A DNA stretch of 12,042 nt from Acinetobacter sp. (lineage in GTDB: Bacteria; Pseudomonadota; Gammaproteobacteria; Pseudomonadales; Moraxellaceae), in contig SSHD01000032.1 in assembly GCA_008017255.1 (NCBI GenBank), positions 1 through 12,042 of the forward strand. The letters run 5' to 3'. Each line of letters begins with the position of its first letter. The first letter of the stretch is position 1. The position numbers were made by a program, and so were the translations under genes. Below are positions 1 to 7,522 of this stretch, in pieces. Under the pieces are notes generated by a model. That model worked only from the letters and a program-made list of their open reading frames with translations, was not told where the DNA came from and did not search any database.

Positions 1-112
1 CATTGTTGCGACCAAAGCGATATTGTTTGAGCGTGTAAAGCAAGCGTATACTGCTGCAAATAGTGAAAAAACATCATCATTAGAAACATCAACTCTAAGA
101 AGCGATGAATGA
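1..112 (+). CDS. 3' end of an unidentified upstream gene (partial)
   Basis: Reading frame 2 is open from the left edge to a TGA at 110-112, giving about 36 C-terminal residues that start [19 protein letters not shown] and end in a polar, Ser/Thr-rich tail (LRSDE). The stop codon overlaps the first possible acs start in an ATGA arrangement, as is common inside operons, so this gene may be co-transcribed and translationally coupled with acs. The fragment is too short to identify. A sensor kinase partner for the downstream response regulator is one possibility from context, but nothing in these residues shows it. Whether it is coding rests only on the open frame and the overlap. Confidence 0.55.
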   Translation, partial: IVATKAILFERVKQAYTAANSEKTSSLETSTLRSDE

Positions 113-129
113 ACAGCAAGGACCAAGTC

Positions 130-2070
130 ATGAAAGAAATCTACCCAGTGCCTGAGGCATTTAAAGCAACCGCACACTTATCTGAAGCAGACAATGTGCA
201 GCGTTATCAGCAGTCTATTGCGCAACCTGAGGTTTTTTGGGCAGAGCAAGCGCAACACATCGACTGGATTAAACCATTTACGCAAGTCAAACATACCAAT
301 TTCAATCCAGAGCATTTTAAAATTGAATGGTTTGCCGATGGTGAATTGAATGTTGCCGCCAATTGTTTAGACCGACATTTAAAAGACAATGCGCTGAAAC
401 CTGCGATTATTTGGGAAGGTGATCATCCTTCACAGCATAAAATTATTTCTTTTGCAGAGCTACATGATGAAGTGTGTCGTTTTGCCAATGTGCTGAAAAA
501 GCACGGTATTGGTAAAGGTGACCGTGTGGTGTTGTATATGCCAATGGTTCCAGAAGCAGCCATTGCGATGTTAGCCTGTGCGCGAATTGGTGCGGTGCAT
601 TGTGTGGTATTCGGTGGCTTCTCACCCGATTCATTGGCGAGTCGTATTGAAGACAGCCAAGCAAAATTAGTGATTACTGCCGATGCCAGTATGCGTGGTG
701 GAAAAATTATTCCGCTCAAAGAAAATGTTGATGCAGCTTTAGCCATTCAAGGCACGCAAAGTGTTCAGCATGTGATTGTGTTGCATCGTACTGGTAACGC
801 TATTCCGTTTAACCCTGCACGTGATTTGTGGTATCACAATGAAATCATGCTAGTGGATGAGCATTGCCCAGCTGAACCGATGCAAGCAGAAGATCCACTA
901 TTTATTCTGTATACCTCGGGCTCTACTGGCAAACCGAAAGGGGTGTTACATACCACCGGCGGTTACTTGGTGTATGTAAATAGTACCTTTCGTGAAGTAT
1001 TTGATTTGAAAGAAGATGATGTCTATTGGTGTACCGCAGATGTCGGTTGGATTACCGGACATAGCTACTTACTCTATGGTCCACTGAGTAACGCCACCAC
1101 CACGGTCATGTTTGAAGGGATTCCACAATATCCAACTTGGGCACGGATTGGTCATGTGGTCGATAAACACAACGTTACTATTCTCTATACAGCGCCCACT
1201 GCCATCCGCGCCATGATGCGTGAGGGGGATGCTTATGTGCGTGAAAGTGACCGTAGTAGCCTGCGCTTGCTAGGCTCAGTGGGTGAACCCATTAACCCTG
1301 AAGCATGGAACTGGTATCATGAGGTGGTCGGTGAGGGGCGCTGTCCAATTGTCGATACTTGGTGGCAAACTGAAACTGGTGGTATTTTAATTTCCCCACT
1401 ACCGGGCGCAACTGCACTCAAACCGGGTTCGGCTACACGACCATTGTTTGGTGTGCAGCCCGCCTTAGTGGATGCTGAAGGCAAGGAACTAGAAGGTGTT
1501 GCCGAAGGTAATTTGGTGATTAAAGACTCTTGGCCGGGTCAAATGCGCGGTATTTGGGGCGACCCGCAACGCTTTATCGAAGCCTATTTCTCGACCTTCA
1601 AAGGTTTTTATTTCACGGGTGATGGCGCACGTCGTGATGCCGACGGTTATTACTGGATCACTGGCCGTGTCGATGATGTCCTCAATGTTTCGGGGCATCG
1701 TTTAGGGACTGCTGAAATTGAAAGTGCGCTGGTTGCACATGAGGCAGTTGCTGAAGCTGCGGTGGTGGGTATGCCGCACGATATTAAAGGTCAGGCGATT
1801 TGTACGTTCGTCACCTTACAAGCCGATGTTGCAGAATCTGAAGCACTGCGTAAAGAGTTAGTGAATTGGGTGCGTAAAGTTTTAGGTCCGATTGCCACAC
1901 CGGATGCCTTGTATTGGGCACCTGCTTTGCCGAAAACTCGTTCCGGTAAAATTATGCGGCGTATTTTAAGAAAAATTGCTGCCAATGAACTGGATAGTTT
2001 GGGCGATACCTCAACGCTTGCTGAGCCAGCTGTGGTTGAGGCGTTAATTGCGACGGTTTATCCAAAGTGA
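130..2070 (+). CDS. acs: Acetyl-CoA synthetase, AMP-forming (acetate--CoA ligase)
   Basis: Activates acetate to acetyl-CoA through an acetyl-AMP intermediate in the cytoplasm; this is the high-affinity route for acetate scavenging. With this start the protein is 646 aa, close to the 652 aa of E. coli Acs. Visible motifs: ATP/AMP-binding loop [10 protein letters not shown] (262-271), [12 protein letters not shown] from 302, WWQTETG (411-417) whose second Trp matches the residue that restricts the pocket to acetate, TGD and GRVDD in the hinge and C-terminal domain, and [11 protein letters not shown] with Lys607 matching the catalytic lysine that is reversibly acetylated (Lys609 in Salmonella, a constant offset of 2). 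Start choice: ATG 130 has AAGGA at 118-122 seven bases upstream. ATG 109 (653 aa) is also possible, with AAGAAG at 97-102 and an ATGA overlap with the previous gene. A terminator follows. Function is near certain; the start is not. Confidence 0.97.
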   Translation: MKEIYPVPEAFKATAHLSEADNVQRYQQSIAQPEVFWAEQAQHIDWIKPFTQVKHTNFNPEHFKIEWFADGELNVAANCLDRHLKDNALKPAIIWEGDHPSQHKIISFAELHDEVCRFANVLKKHGIGKGDRVVLYMPMVPEAAIAMLACARIGAVHCVVFGGFSPDSLASRIEDSQAKLVITADASMRGGKIIPLKENVDAALAIQGTQSVQHVIVLHRTGNAIPFNPARDLWYHNEIMLVDEHCPAEPMQAEDPLFILYTSGSTGKPKGVLHTTGGYLVYVNSTFREVFDLKEDDVYWCTADVGWITGHSYLLYGPLSNATTTVMFEGIPQYPTWARIGHVVDKHNVTILYTAPTAIRAMMREGDAYVRESDRSSLRLLGSVGEPINPEAWNWYHEVVGEGRCPIVDTWWQTETGGILISPLPGATALKPGSATRPLFGVQPALVDAEGKELEGVAEGNLVIKDSWPGQMRGIWGDPQRFIEAYFSTFKGFYFTGDGARRDADGYYWITGRVDDVLNVSGHRLGTAEIESALVAHEAVAEAAVVGMPHDIKGQAICTFVTLQADVAESEALRKELVNWVRKVLGPIATPDALYWAPALPKTRSGKIMRRILRKIAANELDSLGDTSTLAEPAVVEALIATVYPK

Positions 2071-2108
2071 TTGCTAGCGAGCAGCGTTAAGAGCACATCA
2101 CGTGTATT

Positions 2109-2157
2109 GCCCCCCGCATTTGGACCTTCTGCACCTGATATGCGGGGTGCTGTTTTT
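2109..2157 (+). terminator. Rho-independent terminator after acs
   Basis: CCCCGCAT (2112-2119) pairs perfectly with ATGCGGGG (2140-2147). Two more G-C pairs below a mismatch extend the stem to 2109/2150, and a T run follows at 2153-2157. The loop is long (20 nt), so it may be less efficient than the others in this window. It ends the acs transcript and separates it from the response regulator gene. Confidence 0.7.
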
Positions 2158-2207
2158 ATGGATGAACCTTTGCAGTGCAGTCGTGCAAAAAGATAATCAT
2201 TTAACGC

Positions 2208-2236
2208 TTGAGTTTGATTAGATGTTAATTTAAAAA
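2208..2236 (+). promoter_or_regulatory. Possible promoter of the response regulator gene
   Basis: TTGAGT (2208-2213) and TAAAAA (2231-2236) are separated by 17 bases in an AT-rich stretch, giving a predicted start near 2243 and a leader of about 65 nt. The -10 match is imperfect. An inverted repeat TTTGCA-N9-TGCAAA (2169-2189) lies just upstream and could be a regulator site. This is an inference from consensus only. Confidence 0.35.
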
Positions 2237-2284
2237 TAGTTTGGAAAGCCCAAATTTGAATCGCAGCGTACCACCAATGTACGA

Positions 2285-2298
2285 CACAACAGGTTGTG
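2285..2298. repeat. Inverted repeat CACAAC-AG-GTTGTG before the response regulator start
   Basis: Six-base arms CACAAC (2285-2290) and GTTGTG (2293-2298) are perfect inverted complements around AG, 10 bases before the ATG at 2309. The only Shine-Dalgarno-like bases for that gene (AGG, 2291-2293) lie inside it, so it could be an operator or a hairpin limiting ribosome access. A short repeat like this can also arise by chance. Confidence 0.4.
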
Positions 2299-2308
2299 CT
2301 AAACGCTT

Positions 2309-2959
2309 ATGAATATTTTAATTGTAGATGATCATCCGCTGTTTAGACATGCCTTGATTCAAGTTGTGCGTTATGGTCTGCCACAGGCGCAGATTCAGGA
2401 AACGGCAGATGTCGATGAATTTTATGCACGTTTAGAACAAGGTGCAGCACCCGATTTATTGTTGTTCGATTTAAATTTACCTGGTGCATCGGGGTTTTCG
2501 GCTTTGGTCTATCTGCGTGCTCAATATCCTGCATTGCCGATTATTGTGGTGTCGGCACATGAAGAGCTGTCGATTATGCAACGTGCGATTGCGCATGGTG
2601 CGATGGGTTATATTCCAAAGTCTTCGCATCCCAATGCAATTGGTGAAGCGATTCAACAGGTTTTAGCGGGTGAGCTGTGGTTGCCGCCACATTTACCTAG
2701 CCATGCCGGATTTGACTCGAGAGCTACCGATGAAACGGCTTTGGTTGAGCGGCTGCAGTCGTTAACGCCGCAACAATTTCGCGTGTTGATGATGATTGCC
2801 GAAGGTCTGTTAAATAAACAAATTGCTTATGAACTGGAAGTGTCAGAAGCAACCATTAAAGCGCATGTCACCGCTATTTTTCGCAAATTGGCTGTGCAAA
2901 ATCGTACCCAAGCGGTATTGGCCATTAGCGCATTAAATATTGAAGATAAGAAACTCTAG
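2309..2959 (+). CDS. Response regulator, NarL/LuxR type (CrbR/ErdR-like)
   Basis: A two-domain transcription factor of 216 aa. The N-terminal receiver domain (about 1-120) has the acidic pair D7/D8, phospho-acceptor D54 (LLLFDLNLPG), S82 (IVVSAH) and K104 (YIPKSS). The C-terminal LuxR-type helix-turn-helix (about 150-210) reads LTPQQFRVLMMIAEGLLNKQ, with recognition helix around SEATIKAHVTAIFRKL. Length and layout are standard. It follows acs after a terminator, on the same strand. In Vibrio and Pseudomonas, CrbR/ErdR regulators of this family activate acs in response to a CrbS-type sensor kinase, so control of acetate use is the likely role; that is inferred from position and family. No histidine kinase gene is visible here. 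The ribosome binding site is weak and sits within an inverted repeat. A shared terminator lies at 3010-3041. Confidence 0.9.
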   Translation: MNILIVDDHPLFRHALIQVVRYGLPQAQIQETADVDEFYARLEQGAAPDLLLFDLNLPGASGFSALVYLRAQYPALPIIVVSAHEELSIMQRAIAHGAMGYIPKSSHPNAIGEAIQQVLAGELWLPPHLPSHAGFDSRATDETALVERLQSLTPQQFRVLMMIAEGLLNKQIAYELEVSEATIKAHVTAIFRKLAVQNRTQAVLAISALNIEDKKL

Positions 2960-3009
2960 GGTGTAATGACCTGAGTGTAAGTAGTAAGTAAGGCTGAATG
3001 TGAGCCAAT

Positions 3010-3041
3010 AAAAAAACCAGTTCAATTGAACTGGTTTTTTT
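3010..3041. terminator. Bidirectional terminator, perfect palindrome
   Basis: AAAAAACCAGTTCAA (3011-3025) and TTGAACTGGTTTTTT (3026-3040) form a perfect inverted repeat with A and T runs on both sides, so it works as a terminator in either direction. It lies downstream of the response regulator on the plus strand and downstream of the outer-membrane-protein remnant on the minus strand, as expected for a terminator shared by two convergent genes. Confidence 0.9.
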
Positions 3042-3078
3042 GACTCATCGGGTATTACAACTCCCGATACTGTGCGTC

Positions 3079-3139
3079 TTAGAAGCGAAGTTTCGCATTT
3101 AAGCCGATAGTTTGGATGTCGTTATCTGAAGCTACAGCA
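3079..3139 (-). pseudogene. C-terminal remnant of an outer membrane beta-barrel protein gene
   Basis: On the minus strand, from 3139 down to a TAA at 3079-3081, the frame reads AVASDNDIQTIGLNAKLRF. The alternating pattern and terminal Phe are typical of the last beta strand of outer membrane barrels, the signal recognised by the Bam machinery. Upstream the frame runs straight into the inverted repeat of the decayed insertion sequence and meets a stop at 3145-3147. The rest of the gene is not found on the other side of the element, so only the 3' end survives. The porin subfamily cannot be told from 19 residues. The adjacent palindromic terminator supports this having been the end of a real convergent gene. 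Confidence 0.6.
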
Positions 3140-3156
3140 GGCTCTTAGGAGGTTAA
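3140..3156 (+). repeat. Left terminal inverted repeat of the IS1595-like element
   Basis: Reads GGCTCTTAGGAGGTTAA; 14 of 17 bases match the reverse complement of 3545-3561. It abuts the broken outer-membrane-protein frame. Confidence 0.6.
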
Positions 3157-3193
3157 GCACAAATTAAAGTGCGGTAACTTACTGAGGGTAGAA

Positions 3194-3531
3194 AGAAAAA
3201 ATAGGTGTTATCGCCATTCAAGAATCACAGAAGTAAAATTTAGGCAACTTGTGCGATTTTTACTCTTGATTTTACGGCATCTAGCACAGCAGAGTTGATC
3301 GGATTTCTGTCCGATCGACAAACTCTATTTTTCTTTAAATACGCCATAGTATCGCAGAACATTGCGAACCTGAAGCATCGTTGCAAGGTGTCGTTGAAGT
3401 TGATGAGTCCTTCTTTGGTGCTGTGACTTATAACGAAGTTTAATGGCGTAGCAAAACATACATTCTATTTGCACCTGAAAAGAAATAGAGTATCGTTTCA
3501 AGCGTATATCTTGGGTTACTTAAACTTCTAA
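3194..3531 (+). pseudogene. IS1595-family transposase remnant, multiply frameshifted
   Basis: Pieces of one protein appear in successive frames: SRITEVKFRQLVRFLL (from about 3218), LDFTASSTAELIG (from 3265), then IAEHCEPEASLQGVVEVDES followed by FFGA (3351-3422), and GVAKHTFYLHLKRNRV (from 3445). VEVDES-FFGA is the hallmark of the IS1595/ISXO2-type DDE transposase domain (usual form E-x-DES-Y/F-F-G), and the DFTASSTAELIG part resembles the N-terminal helix-turn-helix of the same family. At least three frame changes, in-frame stops and loss of the C-terminal half show it is dead. The family call is by motif recall, not alignment. Confidence 0.6.
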
Positions 3532-3544
3532 GAAATATCTAGTT

Positions 3545-3561
3545 TTAGCTTCCTAAGACCC
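3545..3561 (-). repeat. Right terminal inverted repeat of the IS1595-like element
   Basis: On the minus strand it reads GGGTCTTAGGAAGCTAA, matching the left end at 14 of 17 positions. The DNA to its right does not continue the interrupted beta-barrel frame. Confidence 0.6.
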
Positions 3562-3733
3562 ATTTTTCTCAGTTGTTGTTACTTGTACTTTTTCATGGGA
3601 ATGTAACTTGATGAGTGTGTTGGCGAGTTTTTATTACTGAATCGTCATGCTATTCGGTTTATAGCACTCAGCACATGTATGGAGTGATTGCGAGTTTACT
3701 AAACTAAAAACTTGCACAAACATTCAACTTGAC

Positions 3734-3761
3734 TTGTTTATTTCATTTTATGTGATAAAAT
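3734..3761 (+). promoter_or_regulatory. Promoter with extended -10, upstream of the candidate small RNA
   Basis: The -10 region TGATAAAAT (3753-3761) is an extended -10 (TG-N-TAAAAT). TTGTTT (3734-3739) is a -35 at 16-bp spacing. A better hexamer, TTGACT, lies at 3729-3734 but its spacing of 21 is too long. The bases after the -10, TTCGC, match those after the TATAAT of the transporter promoter at 8867. The predicted start is near 3768. It faces no protein gene; the next gene (uvrA) is on the opposite strand. Confidence 0.5.
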
Positions 3762-3767
3762 TCGCAC

Positions 3768-3892
3768 ATTGTAAATAAAAGATCATTTAATTTGCTTTAT
3801 TTGATCTTTATTGCATAACATTTCCTTAAGTATATGGTGCTTTTGCATCCTAGTTTTACTAGCTCAGCTTTCCCCAAGGCTGAGCTTTTTTT
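3768..3892 (+). ncRNA. Candidate intergenic small RNA (~125 nt)
   Basis: Between a plausible promoter and a strong terminator there is no usable reading frame, but there are three potential stem-loops: AATAAAAGATCA (3774-3785) with TGATCTTTATT (3802-3812), an 11-bp stem with one bulged A; a short GGTGC/GCATC hairpin with a TTTT loop (3836-3849); and the terminator stem (3861-3885) ending in seven T. An AU-rich single-stranded stretch (about 3813-3832) before a terminator hairpin with a U7 tail is typical of Hfq-binding regulatory RNAs. It matches no RNA family that I recognise. It could instead be the relic leader of a deleted gene. Confidence 0.35.
3861..3892 (+). terminator. Strong Rho-independent terminator, orphan
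   Basis: AGCTCAGC (3861-3868) pairs with GCTGAGCT (3879-3886). The stem is extended inward by T-G, T-A and T-A pairs around a CCCC loop, and TTTTTTT ends at 3892. It works only on the plus strand, where no protein gene ends, so it belongs to the candidate small RNA or to a lost gene. Confidence 0.85.
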
Positions 3893-4026
3893 ATGCTCAA
3901 TTGGTGACAATAGATGCCTTGCAATGGCACACAGCAACCTACTGAAAAGGCGGATGACGGGTGTATTCGCCAGCAAATGAAAAGTTTATTGTGTTCGGTA
4001 AAATTTTCTGAAAAGCAGTTCAACTA

Positions 4027-6858
4027 TTAACTCAGCATTGGCTTTAAAAACCGCCCAGTATGTGACATCTTAACTTGAGCCACCTGTTCGGGTGTGCCCT
4101 CGGCAATAATCATCCCACCACCAGAGCCGCCTTCAGGGCCAAGATCGACTACCCAATCGGCGGTTTTAATCACGTCTAAATTATGCTCAATCACCACTAT
4201 GGTATTACCTTTGTTGCGTAGCTCATGCAAAATATCGAGCAACTTGGCAATGTCATGGAAATGCAGCCCCGTGGTCGGCTCATCCAAAATATACAAGGTT
4301 TTACCAGTATCACGTTTTGCCAGTTCGCGCGCCAGTTTCACCCGCTGTGCTTCACCGCCTGACAACGTGGTGGCAGCTTGTCCTAAATGAATATAACCCA
4401 AACCTACTTGGGTGAGCGTTTCTAAACGGCGATGAATCACGGGGATGGCACTAAAGAAATGCATGGCATCTTCTACGGTCATTTCCAAAACATCGGCAAT
4501 GTTTTTGCCTTTATAACCGACTTCTAAAGTTTCACGATTATAGCGTTTGCCATGACAGGCATCGCAAGGCACATACATATCGGGTAAAAAGTGCATGGCA
4601 ACTTTAATCATGCCATCGCCTTCGCATGCTTCACAGCGCCCGCCTTTAACATTAAAAGAAAACCGTCCAGCACTATAGCCGCGTGCTTTGGCTTCGGGGG
4701 TTTGGGCAAATAGTTCACGAATTGGGGTGAATAAACCAGTATAGGTGGCGGGGTTAGAGCGTGGCGTACGTCCAATAGGGCTTTGGTCGATATCCACCAC
4801 TTTATCGAGATATTGTAAGCCATCAATCGAATCAAACTTTTCCGCTGTGAGCGTGGTTGCACCATTGAGTTGTGTGGCAGCCAAAGGCAATAAGGTACGG
4901 TTAATTAAAGTAGATTTACCCGAACCTGACACCCCAGTCACGCAAGTCATAATCCCTAAAGGAATGGTGAGATCGACTTGTTGCAGGTTATGCCCACTGG
5001 CACCAGACAGCTTGATGACTTCATTGGGGCGTGGTGATTGCGTACGCTGTTTGGGCACGGCTATTTTCAGTTTGCCAGACAGATATTGTCCGGTGAGTGA
5101 ATCGGCATTGTTGGTAATTTCATCATAGCTACCTTCGCCTATAATCACCCCGCCATGAATTCCAGCACCCGGCCCAATATCAATAATATGGTCGGCGGCA
5201 CGAATGGCATCTTCATCGTGTTCCACCACCAGTACGGTATTGCCTAAGTCGCGCAAGCGTATCAAGGTTTGCAATAGGCGGTCGTTATCACGTTGATGCA
5301 GTCCAATAGAAGGTTCATCTAACACATACATCACGCCCATAAGTCCTGCGCCAATTTGCGAGGCGAGGCGAATACGCTGTGCTTCACCGCCAGACAATGT
5401 TTCTGCCGAACGTGCAAGGCTTAAATAATTCAATCCGACACTGACCAAAAAGTGTAAACGTTCACGAATTTCTTTGAAAATTTTATCGGCAATTTCGCCT
5501 TTGGCGCCGTCTAAATTTAGGTCTTGATAATAATGTTCGGCATCGCCAATCGACATTTTGGTAATTTGTGCAATGGTTTTGTCTTTCACTCGCACATGAC
5601 GTGAAATTTCATTCAAACGTGAACCATCGCAGGCATCGCAGGCGGCATTGGATAGATATTGAGCCAAATCATCACGTACATAATTGCTTTCGGTTTCTCG
5701 ATAACGACGCTCTAAATGCGGCAAAATGCCTTCAAACGGCTGTACACGGCTATGCTTGCGACCGCGTTCATCGACATAACTGAGGTCAATTTTTTCTTTG
5801 CCAGTACCATGCAAAAATTTCTTTTGTGTGTCTGTATCTAGCGTGTTCCAAGGTGCATCCAAATTAAAGCTAAAATGATCGGCCACTTTTTGTAAGATGG
5901 TGTAGTAATAAGGACGTTGTCTATCCCAACCACGAATAGCGCCTTGGCTAATGGAAATTTCAGGGTTTGGAATTAGTTTATCGGCACTGAAATGGCTGCG
6001 TGTACCCAAGCCATCACAGACTGGGCAAGCGCCAAAGGGATTGTTAAATGAGAACAAACGTGGTTCCAGTTCAGCTACCGCACGGTCACATTCCGGGCAG
6101 GAGTGTTTAGCAGAAAATACCCGTTCCGGATGTTCGGCATTCATCCATGACAAAATGGCAATATCACCACCAAGTCGCAATGCAGTTTCAAAAGATTCTG
6201 CAATACGATTGCCCAAATCGTCACGGACTTTAAAACGGTCGACTACCACTTCAATACTGTGTTTTTTCTTTTTGTCTAATACAGGTGGGGTATCTATATC
6301 AATGATTTCGCCATCGACCCGCGCACGGACAAAACCTTGCCCTTGTAATTGTTCAAACAGTTGCGTGTATTCGCCTTTACGCTCGCGTACGACAGGGGCG
6401 AGCAACATCAGAGCGGTACCTTCTTCTAGCCCTTTGACGACATCGACCATTTCAGAAATGGTTTGCGCCACCATCGGCAAGTCATGTTCTGGGCAATACG
6501 GTGTGCCGACACGTGCATACAGTAAACGCAAATAGTCATAAATCTCAGTAATCGTTCCGACTGTTGAACGTGGGTTGTGGCTGGTGGATTTTTGTTCAAT
6601 GGCAATCGCTGGGCTTAGACCTTCAATGGAATCGACTTCGGGTTTTTCCATTTGTGACAGGAACTGCCGTGCATAGGCAGATAGTGATTCCACATAGCGG
6701 CGCTGACCTTCGGCATATAAAGTGTCAAAGGCGAGCGAAGATTTACCTGAGCCTGATAGTCCCGTAATCACCACGAATTTGTCACGTGGAATATCGAGCG
6801 ACACATTTTTTAAATTATGGGTGCGTGCGCCTCGAATACGGATATGACTTTGGCTCAT
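4027..6858 (-). CDS. uvrA: UvrABC system protein A (excinuclease ATPase subunit)
   Basis: Damage-sensing subunit of nucleotide excision repair: a UvrA dimer with UvrB scans DNA for bulky lesions and loads UvrB, after which UvrC cuts. The protein is 943 aa (E. coli 940) and complete. N-terminal Walker A GLSGSGKS is at 33-40 (K39). The insertion with the first zinc module (CPEC...CPVC) lies near 252-283. The ABC signature LSGGEAQRI precedes [10 protein letters not shown]. The second Walker [10 protein letters not shown] is near 642-650, the C-terminal zinc finger (CEAC...CDAC) near 740-770, and the second signature LSGGEAQRV precedes [10 protein letters not shown]. The start [10 protein letters not shown] is well placed, with a GAGAAAG-like ribosome site upstream on the minus strand. 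A TATGAT -10-like hexamer lies at 6895-6900 (minus) without a good -35. No LexA-type or other clear SOS palindrome was found in 6859-7073. Confidence 0.98.
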   Translation of the reverse strand: MSQSHIRIRGARTHNLKNVSLDIPRDKFVVITGLSGSGKSSLAFDTLYAEGQRRYVESLSAYARQFLSQMEKPEVDSIEGLSPAIAIEQKSTSHNPRSTVGTITEIYDYLRLLYARVGTPYCPEHDLPMVAQTISEMVDVVKGLEEGTALMLLAPVVRERKGEYTQLFEQLQGQGFVRARVDGEIIDIDTPPVLDKKKKHSIEVVVDRFKVRDDLGNRIAESFETALRLGGDIAILSWMNAEHPERVFSAKHSCPECDRAVAELEPRLFSFNNPFGACPVCDGLGTRSHFSADKLIPNPEISISQGAIRGWDRQRPYYYTILQKVADHFSFNLDAPWNTLDTDTQKKFLHGTGKEKIDLSYVDERGRKHSRVQPFEGILPHLERRYRETESNYVRDDLAQYLSNAACDACDGSRLNEISRHVRVKDKTIAQITKMSIGDAEHYYQDLNLDGAKGEIADKIFKEIRERLHFLVSVGLNYLSLARSAETLSGGEAQRIRLASQIGAGLMGVMYVLDEPSIGLHQRDNDRLLQTLIRLRDLGNTVLVVEHDEDAIRAADHIIDIGPGAGIHGGVIIGEGSYDEITNNADSLTGQYLSGKLKIAVPKQRTQSPRPNEVIKLSGASGHNLQQVDLTIPLGIMTCVTGVSGSGKSTLINRTLLPLAATQLNGATTLTAEKFDSIDGLQYLDKVVDIDQSPIGRTPRSNPATYTGLFTPIRELFAQTPEAKARGYSAGRFSFNVKGGRCEACEGDGMIKVAMHFLPDMYVPCDACHGKRYNRETLEVGYKGKNIADVLEMTVEDAMHFFSAIPVIHRRLETLTQVGLGYIHLGQAATTLSGGEAQRVKLARELAKRDTGKTLYILDEPTTGLHFHDIAKLLDILHELRNKGNTIVVIEHNLDVIKTADWVVDLGPEGGSGGGMIIAEGTPEQVAQVKMSHTGRFLKPMLS

Positions 6859-7073
6859 AAAACTTTCTCAGAAGAAGACAGATCAAAGAGCTCTATCATA
6901 GCGATTTAATTTTAATCACGCTGTATAAAATCGTTTTTTTACGCGTTTTTCTGCGCAATGTGGGGCTGCGAAATTCGATTGCAACATCCGCTGAAAAAAA
7001 ATTCAAAATTCCGCCCGATCAATGCTAAATTTAAAGCTATTAAATAGGTTTACTATTGTGAGGAATAATAAAA

Positions 7074-7427
7074 ATGGTCGCCCAAGTTCTTATTGCATTG
7101 ATTGCGTTGCTGCATGTGTATTTTCTCATTTTAGAAATGTTTTTGTGGGACAAACCGTTGGGATTAAAAGTTTTTGGCAACAGTTTAGATAAAGCCAAAC
7201 TGACCAAAGTCTTGGCGCAAAATCAGGGTTTGTATAATGGCTTTTTAGCCGCAGGTTTATTCTGGTCACTTTGCGCACCCGCCACCTATGCCACAGCACT
7301 CGCAAATTTCTTTTTAGGCTGTGTTTTGATCGCAGGTATTTATGGGGGTATCACTGCCAGTAAAAAGATTATTTATATTCAAGCGCTGCCCGCACTGCTG
7401 GCTTTACTGGCGTTGAATTTTTGGTAG
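7074..7427 (+). CDS. DUF1304 family small membrane protein
   Basis: An integral membrane protein of 117 aa. The N-terminal segment (about 2-23) has the LLHVYFLILEMFLW pattern. The motif NQGLYNGFLAAGL, the most recognisable mark of the DUF1304 family, follows near 49-61, and two more hydrophobic segments cover about 72-92 and 97-116. This suggests four membrane helices with a short Lys-rich loop (KAKLTK) between the first two. The biochemical function of the family is not known to me. The start ATG has AGGAA at 7061-7065. It is divergent from uvrA across 215 bp and has its own terminator at 7523-7546, so it is probably a single-gene unit. Confidence 0.88.
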   Translation: MVAQVLIALIALLHVYFLILEMFLWDKPLGLKVFGNSLDKAKLTKVLAQNQGLYNGFLAAGLFWSLCAPATYATALANFFLGCVLIAGIYGGITASKKIIYIQALPALLALLALNFW

Positions 7428-7500
7428 ACCATGCTTTTAGACATATAAATAGCCGTAAATTTATGCTTTAATGCGCTCAGTTTGAGATGAGCCTCATACA

Positions 7501-7518
7501 GTATATCGATAGATATAC
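7501..7518. repeat. Perfect hairpin GTATATC-GATA-GATATAC
   Basis: Seven-base arms (7501-7507 and 7512-7518) are exact inverted complements around GATA, five bases before the terminator stem of the DUF1304 transcript. It may be a second 3' hairpin protecting the mRNA end, or a DNA-binding site. No function is shown by the sequence. Confidence 0.55.
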
Positions 7519-7522
7519 GACT

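Larger units (their letters stand above)
3140..3561. mobile_element. Decayed IS1595-family insertion sequence with both ends
   Basis: Left end GGCTCTTAGGAGGTTAA (3140-3156) matches the reverse complement of the right end (3545-3561, GGGTCTTAGGAAGCTAA) at 14 of 17 positions, as expected for terminal inverted repeats. Between them lie frame-shifted fragments of an IS1595-type DDE transposase. The span of 422 bp is shorter than complete members of the family, so internal sequence is missing. No 8-bp target duplication is seen: 3132-3139 is CTACAGCA and 3562-3569 is ATTTTTCT. It was either lost by decay or removed when flanking DNA was deleted. The left end interrupts the outer-membrane-protein gene. 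Confidence 0.65.
2960..4026. other. Gene-poor 1.07 kb region with decayed elements
   Basis: No intact protein gene is seen here on either strand. In order it holds a perfect palindromic terminator (3010-3041), the truncated 3' end of an outer-membrane-protein gene (3079-3139, minus), a decayed IS1595-family element (3140-3561), an AT-rich stretch with many stops in all frames where nothing is recognised (3562-3733), a candidate small RNA unit (3734-3892), and 3893-4026, the stretch downstream of uvrA, where no convincing terminator for uvrA was found. Confidence 0.7.

Noticed and set aside
3297..3316. Hairpin GATCGGA-N6-TCCGATC as a terminator or regulatory site
   Set aside because: It lies inside the decayed transposase frame, its downstream T run is broken and no transcript ends there; it is most simply part of the transposase remnant.
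3834..3980. 48-codon plus-strand frame starting ATG at 3834
   Set aside because: It runs straight through a strong Rho-independent terminator, has no ribosome binding site and resembles no known protein.
3943..4026. Terminator for uvrA on the minus strand (GGCG/CGCC followed by TTTT)
   Set aside because: The stem is only four pairs with a 15-base loop, too weak to call.
5951..6535. 194-codon plus-strand open frame opposite uvrA
   Set aside because: It is antisense to well-conserved uvrA coding sequence, its translation is low-complexity Ser/Arg/Thr-rich, and it has no domain or ribosome site.
6859..7073. SOS/LexA-type or UmuDAb-type operator in front of uvrA
   Set aside because: No convincing palindrome of that kind is visible in the 215 bp upstream; a few AT-rich partial repeats are not enough to call a site.
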